This document shows positions 24,953-36,558 of a stretch of DNA of 64,000 nucleotides, one piece after another. Source of the DNA: Humulus lupulus (lineage: Eukaryota > Streptophyta > Magnoliopsida > Rosales > Cannabaceae); assembly GCF_963169125.1 (NCBI RefSeq), contig NC_084793.1:40295578-40359577 (forward strand), given 5' to 3'. The notes beneath the pieces were generated by a model that was given only the letters and a program-made list of their open reading frames with translations, was not told the DNA's origin and did not search any database. How positions within the stretch are numbered: position 1 is the stretch's first letter; each line of letters starts with the position of its first letter. Position numbers and translations under genes: made by a program.

Positions 24953-24975
24953 GGGTTGGGTTGGGTTGGGTTGGG
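24953..24975. repeat. (GGGTT)n short tandem repeat
   Basis: Four GGGTT units in a locally GC-richer stretch. The unit is not the plant telomere repeat TTTAGGG. Confidence 0.85.
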
Positions 24976-25661
24976 AGCTGTGTGGTGTGGACCGTTGTGC
25001 TGTGCGAAATAATAAATAATGGATTCAATAGGGGCAAGCGACTCCCTGTTTTCATTCATTTACTGACTCATTACAGAGAGTGTGATATCATCCTTAGTGT
25101 CACAATTATCTCCTCTTTGAAAAAATAAAATAAAATAAAATTAATACTTACTCATATGTGAAAGAGAGAGAACTAGGCATCTCAACACGTGCAAATCTCG
25201 TCTTGTTTTACTATGTGAAAGTCTTCTTCAATTGTTGTTTTGGGGTCAGAATAAGGTACTACTGCTGTTCTCATTGGCAGACTCAGAACTCAGAGTACCT
25301 CCTCTCCTCCATTTGAATTGAAAGATGCCTTCTTCTTCTCAATTATTTCTTCTAGTAGAAGAAGTACCCTCCTCTCATTCTCACATTAAAAAAAATAATC
25401 AATTATTCCTGGCTTGATTCATGGCCTATAGCCCGCAAAAGACTCCTTCTCAATAATGTGATGAATGTGACATTGCAATGCCTTGTCATTATTTTATATA
25501 TAAGGAAAGTCAAAAGTGAGTGTTTGTTCTTGAGGGGATTACTATATAAGGTTATAGAAGTTTTTACATGGACGAAAAATATTGAGAGTGATTGTTTTTA
25601 TTAGTCTAGACATATGAGGAAAAGTTTTAGTGGGGGCTTTAATTTATTCCAATGAATGTAA

Positions 25662-26222
25662 TGTGGGAAAAATATAACTTATAATACTTATAAATACAAT
25701 ATGATAAAATAATATTTATATCTACTAAATTAAATCTACATGAATATTATAATTATAAATAACTATAATATAAATAACAATTATAATTAATCAAGACAAT
25801 AATTATAATGAACAATAATAACAACAAAATAAAAACTGAGATCTGTGTAGCACACTGTTTTCTTAAAAGATGTTTCGACGTCTCTATCCTAGGATACAAC
25901 AAAGAATAAGTAACTCAATTACTTCCAGGATACAACAGAGAACAACAAGTAACTCAATTACTTCGCCAACAACAAGTAACTCAATTACTTCGTCGAACCA
26001 AATATGTTCGAACTCTACCACACTAAGAATATAAAACTTTTAACTAAAACCATAATATAAATATAATAATATATTTATACACTTTAAGCAATGATTTTTC
26101 CTATCCCTTAACTACCCAGCCATGAACCATTTATATAGGCCAAGAAAATAAAGTAAAATCTCTCACAAACAATGTGGGACTAATCCCACTTGTTTTTCAA
26201 TTCAAAATAAAACCTTCTAACA
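25662..26222 (-). repeat. 3' LTR of the copia element
   Basis: 561 bp, matching 31157-31686. It holds three copies of the palindromic AAGTAACTCAATTACTTC word (about 25905-26000) against one in the other LTR. The end TTCTAACA at 26222 is followed by the polypurine tract. Confidence 0.92.
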
Positions 26223-26232
26223 ATCCCCTACA
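26223..26232 (-). other. Polypurine tract of the copia element
   Basis: On minus GTAGGGGAT sits directly before the 3' LTR start TGTTAGAAGG, the expected plus-strand primer position. Confidence 0.75.
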
Positions 26233-27013
26233 TGAATGAAAAACTGACTCAAGGAAAAACAAACAACAACAAAAGAATTAGACCTAAGTGATAGAGTTCA
26301 ACGTTAGAAACCCGCATAAGATAGGTAGGTGTTACCCTTTGAACCTTCCCTTGTGTAAGTATATTTACTTTACTAGCTGATCAGTAGACACAGTATCTTT
26401 GAACTGTTCTGCCGTTCGTGTAAATGATGATATACCACACACAGGAATCTTTCCTGACATATTTTGGTTCTCAATATTATGTTCGTTTTTGGCCCTGAAC
26501 ATTTCCCTAGTTCTGCAAGAGCTATTCCAAGAGTTGAGCCATATTTCATTCCTATATAAGCGACCTATCTTTTCTCTCATATATGTGATTTTCTTAATTA
26601 AGAGTAACCTATATTACTCTGCTCGACATTTCGACGCATAAGAAATCATTAAAGGCATACCTTAACCTTTTCCTTACGGTTATCATTGTTTTATCATAGA
26701 AATAGACAATGAGGATAACCCCCACAATGATCCAACACAGTCTTTACAATATTAGTTGTCCCCTTGAACCTAGATCTTGGGATCTCCAATCAACTAGGTT
26801 GGGTGTCTACCGTATTGATTTTTCATTCATGGGCTTTAGTCCCATTCCCCTTGATGATTTTTCAACCAACTCTCTATTTAACCCTTTGGTTAGCGGATCC
26901 ACAATATTATCCTTTGACTTCACATAGTCAATAGAGATAATTTCAGTTGAGAGTATGCCAATAGCTCGCACTGGTTTAGGCCATTTTGGAATATCTTCTA
27001 AAAATTGACGAAG

Positions 27014-27505
27014 CTATTCAACTTCTTCGCCACACTTGTCTAAGGTTATAAACTTAGATTCTATCGTGGATCTAGCTATTACCGTTTGTTTAGAAGATTT
27101 CCATGATATAGCTGCACCACCGAGTGTAAACACACATCCACTTGTAGACTTTGAGTCTTTCATATCAGATATCCAATTAGCATCATAATAACCTTCAAGT
27201 ACTGCTGGATATTTAGTATAGTGCAACCCATAGCTACGAGTAAATCGAAAGTACCTAAGTACTTTTGTTATTCCTTTCTAGTGGTCAGACCCTGGATTAC
27301 TCGTGTATCTACTTAGTTTACTAACTGCGCAAGCTATATCAAGTTTTGTACAACACATTAAGTACATTAGACTTCCAATAATTCTAGAGTACTCTACCTG
27401 AGAGACACTCTCCCCTTTGTTCTTGAACAAATGTAGACTTGAATCTACCGGGGTTCTAGATACACCAAAATCTTCTTTGTTGATTTTTTCAAGAATTTTG
27501 TCCAC
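27014..27505 (-). pseudogene. Copia RNase H and end of RT
   Basis: 27278-27505 reads GSLMYLMCCTKLDIACAVSKLSRY, the conserved RT-RNase H connection (SLMYL..TRPDI in relatives). 27014-27226 reads [37 protein letters not shown], the copia RNase H with the DADW motif changed to DANW. A break lies between 27226 and 27278. It would degrade RNA in RNA-DNA hybrids. Confidence 0.88.
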
Positions 27506-28274
27506 ATAATGTGACTAACTTAGAATGATCTTATCAGATGTCCTTGAGATTTGAATCCCCAAAATGACATCTGCTAGACCCATATCTTTCATGTCAAATT
27601 TTGAGTTCAACATACTCTTGATAGATTTGATCATTTTATCACTGCTTCCAACAATGAGCATGTCATTTATATAAAGACACAAAATGACATAGTCATTATT
27701 TGTTTATTTAACATAAATACATTTATCGTATTAATTGATTTTGAAGCCATTTTCCAACATTGTTTGGTCAAATTTCTCATGCCATTATTTTGGTGCTTGC
27801 TTTAAACCATATAAAGATTTCACCAATTTACAAACTTTTCTTTCTTGTCCTGGGGAGGAAAAACCTTAAGGTTGTTCCATATAAATTTCTTCATTTAAGT
27901 CCCCATTTAGAAAAGCATTTTTCACATCCATTTGATGTACTTCAAGATTGCAACGCAGCAATAGCAAGTATCATCCTAATGGAATTTATTCTCGTCATAA
28001 GAGAATAAGTGTCAAACTAATCAAGGCCTTCACGTTGCTTATAACATTTAATTACAAGTCATGCCTTATACTTATCAATTGAACAATCAACTTTCATTTT
28101 CCTCTTGAAAATCCATTTGGCCCCTAAAGGCTTACATCCTGGAGGAAGATCTACTAACTCCCAGATTTGATTTTGAAGTATGGATTCAATCTCACTATTA
28201 ATAGCTCCTTTCCATAAAGAGCCTCCAATGGAGTTCACAACTTCATCAAAGCTTTGAGGTTCACCTTCTAGCAA
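27506..28274 (-). pseudogene. Copia reverse transcriptase
   Basis: 28059-28274 holds the RT start (AINSEIESILQNQIWELVDLPPG and AKWIFKRKMKVD), matching the RVT_2 family. The catalytic box lies at 27662-27673, reading CLYINDMLIVG where copia elements have YVDD, so the first Asp is Asn. Stops and frameshifts lie between 27700 and 28058. Catalytically dead on sequence grounds. Confidence 0.87.
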
Positions 28275-28391
28275 ATAGGTCTAAGAATCTGGACCAAAAG
28301 ACTTTTCTGTTCTAATTCTTTTGCTACGTCTAGGTTCATCCTCACACTTTTGATTTTGTTCCTGACTATTTTTAGCAATAGTCTCATGTGT

Positions 28392-29260
28392 TCATTTTAA
28401 CGAACTTGAATCCTCTTTTGATCTACATGGAAATACGTGTTCAAAGAATGACGCATTTCTGGACTCCATTATCATGTTTTTGTGTATGTTAGATATTTTA
28501 GACTCATGCACCAGAAACCAATACGCGCTACTATTATGTGCATGACCAATGAAAATGAAATCAATAGTTTTTGGACCTATTTTTACCATTTTTAGTAAAT
28601 GTACAACCACTTTGCAAGACACCCACATACTCTTAAGTATTTGAAGGAAGGTTTTGTTCTTTTCCATAACTCATAAGGGGTCTTATCTTATTTCTTTTTG
28701 GGTATTTTATTTATAAGATGATTCGCTGATAAGACAGCTTCTCCCCACATGTTCTGAGGCAATCCAGAACTAATCAACATTGCATTCATCATTTCTTTCA
28801 ATGTACGATTTTTTTCGTTCATCAACACCATTTTGCTGAGGTGAATAAGGTGCAGTGGTTTTATGGATGATTCCATGTTTAGCACAAAATTCAAGAAATG
28901 GCGATTCATACTCATCACCTCGATCACTTCTCAACACCTTAATCTTTTTGTTAAGTTGATTCTCAACTTCGGTCTTATAGAGTACAAATTTCTCTATAGT
29001 CTCGTCTTTGCTTTTTAGCAAATACACATAGCAATATTTCGTGCTATCATCGACAAAAGTAATAAAATACTTATTGCCTCCCCTTGTTTGAACAAATTTT
29101 AAATCACATACATCGCTATGTATTAAATTTAGGGGTTCATTATTCCTTTCAATCGTTTTGAAGGATGACCTTGTTAGTTTTGCCTCAACACATGTTTCAC
29201 ATTTATGATTTGAATCAATATGAAATCTTGGTATTTGATTCAAGTTAAATAATCTCTGTA
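28392..29260 (-). pseudogene. Copia integrase
   Basis: 28770-29243 holds the end of the GAG-pre-integrase zinc region ([14 protein letters not shown]), then the rve core: Asp in [11 protein letters not shown], Asp in [14 protein letters not shown] and Glu in [17 protein letters not shown] frameshift near 28800 moves the reading to 28688-28927 ([18 protein letters not shown]) and 28392-28667, the C-terminal part with TIDFIFIGHAHNSSAYWFLV. It would insert element cDNA. Confidence 0.88.
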
Positions 29261-29659
29261 GAGTGCATAATTAACATGTCCTAGTCTACCATGCCAGACA
29301 TTAGAAGACTCAAGCAAATAAGTAGAAGAGTTATTAACTTTATTGATATTTGGTTTAACAACCATAACATTGAGTTTAAACAACCCATCAGTTACATAAC
29401 CCTTTCCCACATACATTCCACTTTTGGATAAAAAAACTTTGTCTTACTCAAATACAATATGTAATCCATGTTTGTTCAACAGTGAACCAGACACTATGTT
29501 TTTATGGATCTCTTGTACTTACAACACGTTGTTCAAAGTCAGCTCCTTTCCAGAAGTCATTTTCAGGATCACACTTCCTTGACCCGCAATTTGAGATGTG
29601 GCAGAGTTTCCCATGAAAAGCTTCTCTCCATTATCTACATGTTCAAAAGATTTAACAGA

Positions 29660-29900
29660 CTCTTGTCTGAGCATACATGTCGAGTGGCACCAGTATCAAT
29701 CCACCACTCCTTTGGGTTGGAATTGACTAGGTTTATCTCAAAAACCATGGCTGATAGATTTATTAGATCAACATCCTTGGAGATGCCATCCACCATATTA
29801 GCCTCATTATTTTGTTTCTTCTTTGGCAGTCTACAATCCGTGGACTTATGACCCGGCTTGTTGCAGTTAAAGCATTTGCCAATAAATTTGAATGGCTTTT
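29660..29900 (-). pseudogene. Copia zinc knuckle and aspartic protease
   Basis: In one frame on minus: a CCHC knuckle CFNCNKPGHKSTDC near 29835-29880, a linker, and the protease active site WWIDTGATRHVC near 29672-29708. The order is that of Ty1/copia Gag-Pol. The protease would process the polyprotein. The rest of the protease towards 29260 is interrupted. Confidence 0.85.
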
Positions 29901-30735
29901 TGGAGATTCCTCCTTTTGGCCTAAACTTGAACCCTTTATCATTGGGTTTTTAGTTCTTCTTTCCCTTCGAATTTTGACCTTGTTCCACCAAATTGGCTTT
30001 AGCCACATCTTGTTTAGAACTTCTTTTGTCAGAAATCTTGTTGTCTTCTTCAATACGAAGTCTAACAATCATTTCTTCAATGCTCACCTGTTTTCGTTTG
30101 TGCTTCAGGTAGCTCTTGAACTCCCTCTAAGCAGGGGTAGCTTTTCAATCATACTTGGAAGGTCTCACTTAGGATCATACCCTCAGAGTGAATCTCATGC
30201 AAGATAATTTGGAATTCCTAAGCTTAACTACTCACAGATTTGGAATCTACCATTTTATAATCTAGGAACTGTCCAACCACAAATTTCTTTGCACCAGCAT
30301 CCTCAGATGTATATTTCCGGTTCAAGGACTCCCACAGTTCTCTAGCTATTTTCTTTGTATCAAAGACTCCATACAAAGAGTTTTCCAAATCATTCAAAAT
30401 GTAATTTTGATAGAGAAAATAATCATTAACCAGTCTTTAACAGTCTTAATGACATGGATATTTTTTTCATCTTCTTTGAGATTTTTTTCATCACTAATAA
30501 CGAATCTCGCAAGATTCATCGTAGTCAGATAGAACAACATTTTTTGCTGTCACCTTTTAACATTATGTCCATTGAATTTTTCAAGTATTTTCCCAGCTCT
30601 CAGAGAATGGTTTGTACGAACCACAGCAGAACCCCATTGGGTATGAGCTTGAACTGTCAAAGTTGGTGACTCAGCTGTCACCTCATTATTCTCGCTATTT
30701 TGGTTTGCTTCAGTTGTCATTTTTTCTGAAATCAT
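29901..30735 (-). pseudogene. Copia gag
   Basis: Starts at an ATG in 30720-30735 (MTTEANQNSENNEV) and includes LEKFNGHNVKR, matching the copia gag start where FNG precedes a Trp-rich segment in relatives. Several frame changes occur between 30545 and 30070. Gag would form the particle and bind RNA. Confidence 0.7.
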
Positions 30736-31156
30736 AAAACCAATAGTGTTATTTTCCTAACAACGAAAAATTATACGGGTTCGCTTAGATCAAAATTAAA
30801 GAAAATTCTCAAGTTAGCCTGGAAGGGTAAGAAACCCAACCATTCGTAGTCTAGCCTCTCGTAGAATATTTCTATTGAGTATTTGTCCAGCCTCAAATAT
30901 AAATATCTCTACTAGATAATTTCCAAAGAATACTAGGAGGGTCTAGCCCCTGCCTCAGCAGTCTAGTTTCTTTGAAAATATTCAGTTCCCAAAACTTCTT
31001 TAGTGAGATTTAAGTTAAAACGAACTTTTCGCAATAACAATATCGTTCAATATATAGATATATAAATATCACTAATAGATGTATATTGAACATTATAATA
31101 ATATAAAATATATCTAACATTCAAATATTATAATAAACGACAATCTGTTTTAAGAT
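30736..31156 (-). other. Copia leader region
   Basis: Untranslated sequence between the 5' LTR and gag. The bases next to the LTR (ATCTTAAAACAGATTGTC on minus) do not match the usual tRNA-Met site TGGTATCAGAGC, so the primer site is either different or lost. Confidence 0.6.
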
Positions 31157-31686
31157 TGTGGGAAAAATGTAACATAATTAGATATAATACTTGAATAAAC
31201 GCAAAATGATAAAACAATATTTATATCTACTAAATTAAAGATACATAAATATTATAATTATAAATAACAAAATATAAAGAACTATAATATAAATAACAAT
31301 TATAATTAATCTAGACAATAATTATAATGAACAATAAAATAAAATCCAAGGCCTGCGTAGCACACAGTTTCCTTAAAACAGATACGCTGCCTCCAAGAAG
31401 TTTTGACGTCTGTCTCTTAGGATACAATAGAGAACGACAAGTAACTCAATTACTTCGCTGAACCAAATATACCCGAACTCTACCACACTAAGACTATAAA
31501 ACTGTTAACTAAAATCATAATATAAATATAATAATATATTTATATACCTTAAGCAAGGATTTTTCCTATCCCTTAACTACTCAGCCATGAACAATTTATA
31601 TAGGCCAAGAAAGTAAAGTAAAATCTCTCACAAACAATGTGGACTAATCTTATTTGTTTTTCAATTCAAAATAAAACCTTCTAACA
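31157..31686 (-). repeat. 5' LTR of the copia element
   Basis: 530 bp with TGTGGG..TTCTAACA ends, followed by TSD TGTAA. Pair of 25662-26222. One copy of the AAGTAACTCAATTACTTC palindrome. Confidence 0.92.
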
Positions 31687-31691
31687 TGTAA

Positions 31692-33259
31692 TGTTACTAA
31701 TATGTTGCTCTTAATTGCCTTTGTTTTGTTTTAAACTACTGAGTCTTTTTAACTCCTATTAAGAGGGATATTTCACGATTCTTATCCTTCCCCTAGGTTA
31801 ATAACGTGACTTTTAATTAATCATCTAATAAAATTTAATTTAATTTATAGGAAATTTACATCTGAGATTGCATTTTCCATTTTATTTACAAAGCTAATTG
31901 AAGAAAAAATATTTACAAAAATTTCAGATCGAGCATATAAAAATATTTACAAATATATCAAATCAAACTTATTAAAATATGAAGTTTCTAGCCACTCTCA
32001 AGTAGGGGTGTGGTACCAATCAAATAAGCTTTTTGAGAAGAAGGAAACTAAAGCACCCTTTCCCACTATATCGTCACCATTTTTTTTGTGATTTTATGGG
32101 TCTAACTACAAATTTTGAAGCTTTTTTGGCAACACCACCTACTGCTCGAGCTTAAGAGTAGTATCATTGTGACCTGTTCTTCGAGATGCCATTTTGGTAT
32201 ATGACAAGCATAAGTTTTTTGCCTTTGCTAGAGAAAATAATTTCAATTGGTCGGTTTAATTTGAGCTATGATTCAAAAGTAACTGTTGAGTTACTTTATA
32301 ATTTGGTTAAGTGAAAATGAATTTCAATGAGCCACCCAAATGTGTATTTTTTGCTATGATTTTTAAGTTACTTCTACATTTGGTTAATAAAAAAAACCAC
32401 TACCATTCAAATATAAATTGCATGAGTTACCAAAAAGTATATTTTCTATTTTACATTTATAAATAGTAACCTTGCTATTAAGCCAAATGTTAACTTTTTA
32501 TACTATATGAGAACTTATTAATTTCTAAAATAAATTTGAAGGTAACTAAAATTTAATTTAAATAATAAAATACTATAATATAATCTAAAAATGAAGTCAT
32601 GTTTTAAAAGGTAACTAATTGGAATTTTAAAGTAACCAAAAATTATTTTTGTAAATGTTACCAATCAATATCTTAAGCAATTATGGTGGTTTATAAAAAA
32701 CAAAGAAAAACGAAAAAACAAAAAATTTGGCCTTCGAGCTAGGACAGACCCATAGAGAAATTTCACGAGGCCCAAATAGGTAAAAAATATTATTATAAAT
32801 TTTTTTCCCAATAATTTGCGAATTTGCTCCATCTTTTCACACTAAGCTGATAAATCATACCTTTTGTGGGATTCAACCATTACATTTTATGGGATATGTT
32901 ATTTGTTTTTTCTTTCCATGAAAATTGGGAATATATAAATGAAATAATTTTTAAATTGAGTATGTGATTTTCGTAATCATTCTTATTTGAAAAAAATATC
33001 ATTTTGGGCTCTGTATTTTTCTTGAATACGCGATCAACCTCTGTGTTTTATTAAATGACAATTCAGACCATGTGTTTTACAAAATGGATCAAAATAATAC
33101 CTTAGACCCGATATTGGTCAAAATATTTTCAATTCTAAGATTAAATCTTAGGTTGTTAGCGATGTGATGAGTTTAGAGAGTACAGAGAAGGAGGTAGAGG
33201 AGATGAGAATGAAAAATTATATTTTGAAATATTTTGACCAAAATCGGGTTTAAGGTACT
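31692..33259. other. AT-rich spacer without a recognisable gene
   Basis: No open frame of note and no repeat end recognised. It ends at the ATTTT preceding the B4 LTR. Confidence 0.6.
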
Positions 33260-34162
33260 ATTTTTGTAACATCCCAAATTACCCAATAAGGATTAGGGCC
33301 TTGATTAGGGGGTCAGAATGACAAATTATGGAAATTATGTGATTATGTGATATATATTTGTATCATTATGTGATTATGTGAGTTATATTATTATATGACA
33401 TGATATGCATGTGGGTCCATTTTTGATTAAAAGGACAATTTTTGTAATTTGGCCTGTTATGAGTATATTTGGCATATATGTGATATATGTGTGAGACCAC
33501 ATTATTATGTGGATATATTTGTGTTACTTGGCACGAGACGATCCTAGGGTGCAAGTTAGTGGGAAAGTCACAATGGGACCCATATTGGACTCGGTGTGAG
33601 TCAAGGGGTATTTTGGGTATTTAGTACATTACCAGAATATTGGATAATGGGAATAAATATTTGATGATATAATGGAAGTGAATGAGATCATGAAGGAATT
33701 ATGGGAATTTGGACTATTTTACCCCAAGGGACGTTTTTGGGACCCCGAGCATTGAGATTTGCTTGAGGTTACTTAAGCTCGAAGTAACCTATCAGAAAAA
33801 AAAAAAAAAAAAAGAACGTTCAGTATTCTCTCTCTCCCATTTGTTCATTTGACGACCGTTAGCATCTTCGAAGGAAACTCGAGTTTTAGGAATCAAATTC
33901 AAGCAAGGTTAGAGTCATAACGATTCTAGGAAAGATTAGAAGCTTGTTACCCAGATGATTTAACTGGGAAACGACTCAATCAGAGGTAATCCAAGCTTTA
34001 AGTTTTTAATTTTTGAGATTTTAAGCTTTGATTGGATTTTATGTTTTGAGGAGTTTTTGAATGGTTTGGGACTTGGGTTTTGATGGTTTTGGGCCATTGA
34101 GATGTTTGGGAACTTTGTTTTTGGGATTTTGATATGTTTGGGTAGGTGTCTAGAAGATTTTG

Positions 34163-35775
34163 TGTAATGAACCAACTATTTCTAAGACCTTGAACAATTA
34201 AAACTACTAGACATAGCTACTATTATTTTGATACAAACATAAGAAATAACTTAACTTTATTGAAAACTAAAAAAAAATATTGTATCAAATACAATGTAAA
34301 TAAAATATGATATGGTATGGGATCCCATTGTTTATAAAACATAAAAAAAAACATAAACTTTAATTGTTAGAATACTAAATGTGGAAATACATCAAAACAT
34401 GATTCAAAAGGCTAAAAATAAATAACGTCATACTCGATCGATACACAGTCCATTCAATCCATTCATCCTTAACACACAAGCCAAACTGCCAAGAATCCTT
34501 CCGCCTTCCTAAACTATTTACCTGCATCACACTAAAAAAAAATAAAGGAATGAGCCTAATGCCAAACAAGAAAAATCTACTAAAAACATACAACATATAT
34601 CATAAACATAAGACTACATCATATTCATATACTATAAAACATATGACTATAAAAAAAACATATGACTATAAACATATATCACATATGACTACAACATTAA
34701 TGGCCAATATAAATTATTGGGGCTTGTTAGCTAAACAAGTCTTATGCCCACAAATTTGTGGGGCTTGCTAGCTAAACAAGTCATATGCCCAATATAACTT
34801 CTTGGGGCCTCCTTATCTAAGCAAGTCATATGCCCAATTATCCATTCTTGGGGCTTGTTATCTTAACAAGTCATATGCCCAATGATAAATTCTTGGGGCT
34901 TGCTTATCTAAGCAAGTCATGTGCCCAAGTGACTGAAAACATATTCTTGGGGCTTGGTGTTTAAAACAATCATATGCCCAAGGACTACAAAACATACTAT
35001 ACATATACTTATCATAACATAAACATAAACACATAAAATCTATCCTATTTTCCTTACCAAAAGCAGGGATATTTGAGAACAAGAACGAGATTATAACACT
35101 CCTATAAACCAACAGTAGAACATGTGAGAATCTCTAAGAATAAAGATGAATATGAAAACTAAACCATTAAGAAGAAACTTACCAAGAAGAACCTTAAGTT
35201 TCAAGAACTTAAATACCTAATCAAGAATCCTAAACAAGAGTTAGGATCTGAATAAAAGAAACTAAAAAAAAACTAAAGGAATATAAAGAACTGAACTTAG
35301 GAATAGGAATAGCTTAGAATGATGAAGCTTTTATCCCAAACCCAACTGTATCTCTCTATAATAATACTAGCACCTTAGAGGCTCTGATCAAATGCTTGAA
35401 GAATGAAGAAATGGCTGAGCACTAGGTCCTATTTATAGAGTTTGAGGAGTGAAACTATTCTATTAAAAAAAATACTTAAATCCTTAAATAAACATGATTA
35501 TGACAAGTGTCATGCTCTTAATGGTTCTATCTAAACCTTAGGTTATAATAAATATATTTCTAGGAACAACAATATTAATCAAACCTTATGTTATAATTAA
35601 TATTCTTAAACTATAGGTTAAACTTATAAAATTCATAACTGTTGCTACGAGTTTCCAACTAAGTCCCGACTTGAACCAAAATCCAAGGAATCTAACATAC
35701 TACAAACTAATACTAACTACTACTACTACTACAACTAATATCTAGCTAGTTCAGTAAATATTCTGGAACTCTACA
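34163..35775 (-). mobile_element. Solo LTR of the A family inside B4
   Basis: TGTAATGAACCAACT to GGAACTCTACA, 1613 bp, TSD TTTTG (34158-34162 and 35776-35780). It shares start, end, TATA region (CTATAAATAGG on minus, about 35430) and layout with the element A LTR, so it is a related subfamily. It holds a tandem array of about six GGGGCTTG..CAAG..GCCC palindromes at 34718-34982. No gene. Confidence 0.9.
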
Positions 35776-35896
35776 TTTTGAGATGGGAAAAATGGAGAAA
35801 ATGGCTTGGTTCGAGGTTGGGTCGCGGCCTTGTTCTTGGGCGCTACGACATGTGTGAACCCAGGACCAGGAGGGGTTCTACCTGGGGGGTGCGCCG

Positions 35897-36514
35897 TTTG
35901 GCGTGCTGCCCCTTTGGCACACCCACATGGTGCCATTTTGTAAATGAGCATGCCTTGGTGCCTGATCATTAGTCAAGTCTTGCACCAAGCAACCTCATGG
36001 GATAGGGTAGTGGCAGTTTTGTAATATTGCATATGTCTCCCAGAAAAAAAAATCATATATGTTCCTGGGAAGACTTTATTTCCCTAGAAGGCTCCTTAGG
36101 GGGGAGGTGACCTGGTGACTTAGGGAAGCACCATGGCCATCAGCAGATAGGGGCCAAAGCTGTGTACTCCCTTGCCCTATCAAGGCTATATATTAATGAA
36201 ATAACATTTATCCATACTTGCCCCTGTGTGCTTCCTTGTTGCTTATGTGTTACTTGTTTGTTATCTTCGTTGGGCCATTGTGGGCCACTTGCCTTATTGT
36301 GTGCTTTGTGTTGTGTGGACGTTCCTAGGAATGACTTGCTTTGTGCTTGCTCATACTTCGTTATTGCCTGTTGCATGTCCGAGATGTGTATGTGGCTAAC
36401 TGCTGAGTTTGTTTGCCTGTAGGTGTGTGTTGTAGGCTGACTTGCTAGCTTGAAGAGTCTACAAGTGCCACACGTTCCGTCTAGTTGGAGTACCCAAATA
36501 GCCGGCCCGTGATA
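35897..36514 (+). repeat. 5' LTR of G3
   Basis: 618 bp. Begins TTTGGCG and ends GTGATA, where the right copy has intact TG..CA ends, so both terminal dinucleotides of this copy have mutated. A TATA-like CTATATATTAATG lies at about 36184-36197. Plus-strand open frames here are not genes. Confidence 0.92.
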
Positions 36515-36516
36515 GT

Positions 36517-36534
36517 TGGTATGAGAGCCAAGTT
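36517..36534 (+). other. Primer-binding site of G3 (tRNA-iMet)
   Basis: TGGTATGAGAGCCAAGTT lies two bases after the LTR, with 14 of 18 positions matching the initiator tRNA-Met complement. Confidence 0.85.
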
Positions 36535-36558
36535 AGAAAGCGCTTGGAAAAACACACT

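Larger units (their letters stand above)
20777..25656. other. AT-rich region with no recognisable gene
   Basis: About 4.9 kb of AT-rich DNA with poly-A runs (22797-22815), AT microsatellites and no open frame beyond about 73 codons that resembles a protein. 24834-25055 minus is a short Thr/Ser/Pro-rich frame I do not accept as a gene. This may be decayed transposon or genuine intergenic spacer. 22120-22205 has a repeat-like tract but nothing I can name. Confidence 0.6.
25662..31686 (-). mobile_element. Ty1/copia LTR retrotransposon, complete ends, inactive
   Basis: Two LTRs (25662-26222, 31157-31686) with TGTGGG..TTCTAACA ends and the 5-bp TSD TGTAA (25657-25661, 31687-31691). Coding on minus runs gag, zinc knuckle, protease, integrase, RT, RNase H; integrase before RT is the copia order. 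All domains are broken by stops or frameshifts and RT has lost a catalytic Asp. LTRs differ by substitutions, two small repeat expansions and indels, suggesting an old insertion. Confidence 0.94.

Noticed and set aside
24953..24975. (GGGTT)n as an interstitial telomere
   Set aside because: The plant telomere unit is TTTAGGG. Four GGGTT units are a plain microsatellite.
36162..36422. Cys-rich plus frame in G3 LTR (also 41471-41731)
   Set aside because: It lies inside the LTR, is only as conserved as the rest of the LTR, and has no family resemblance.
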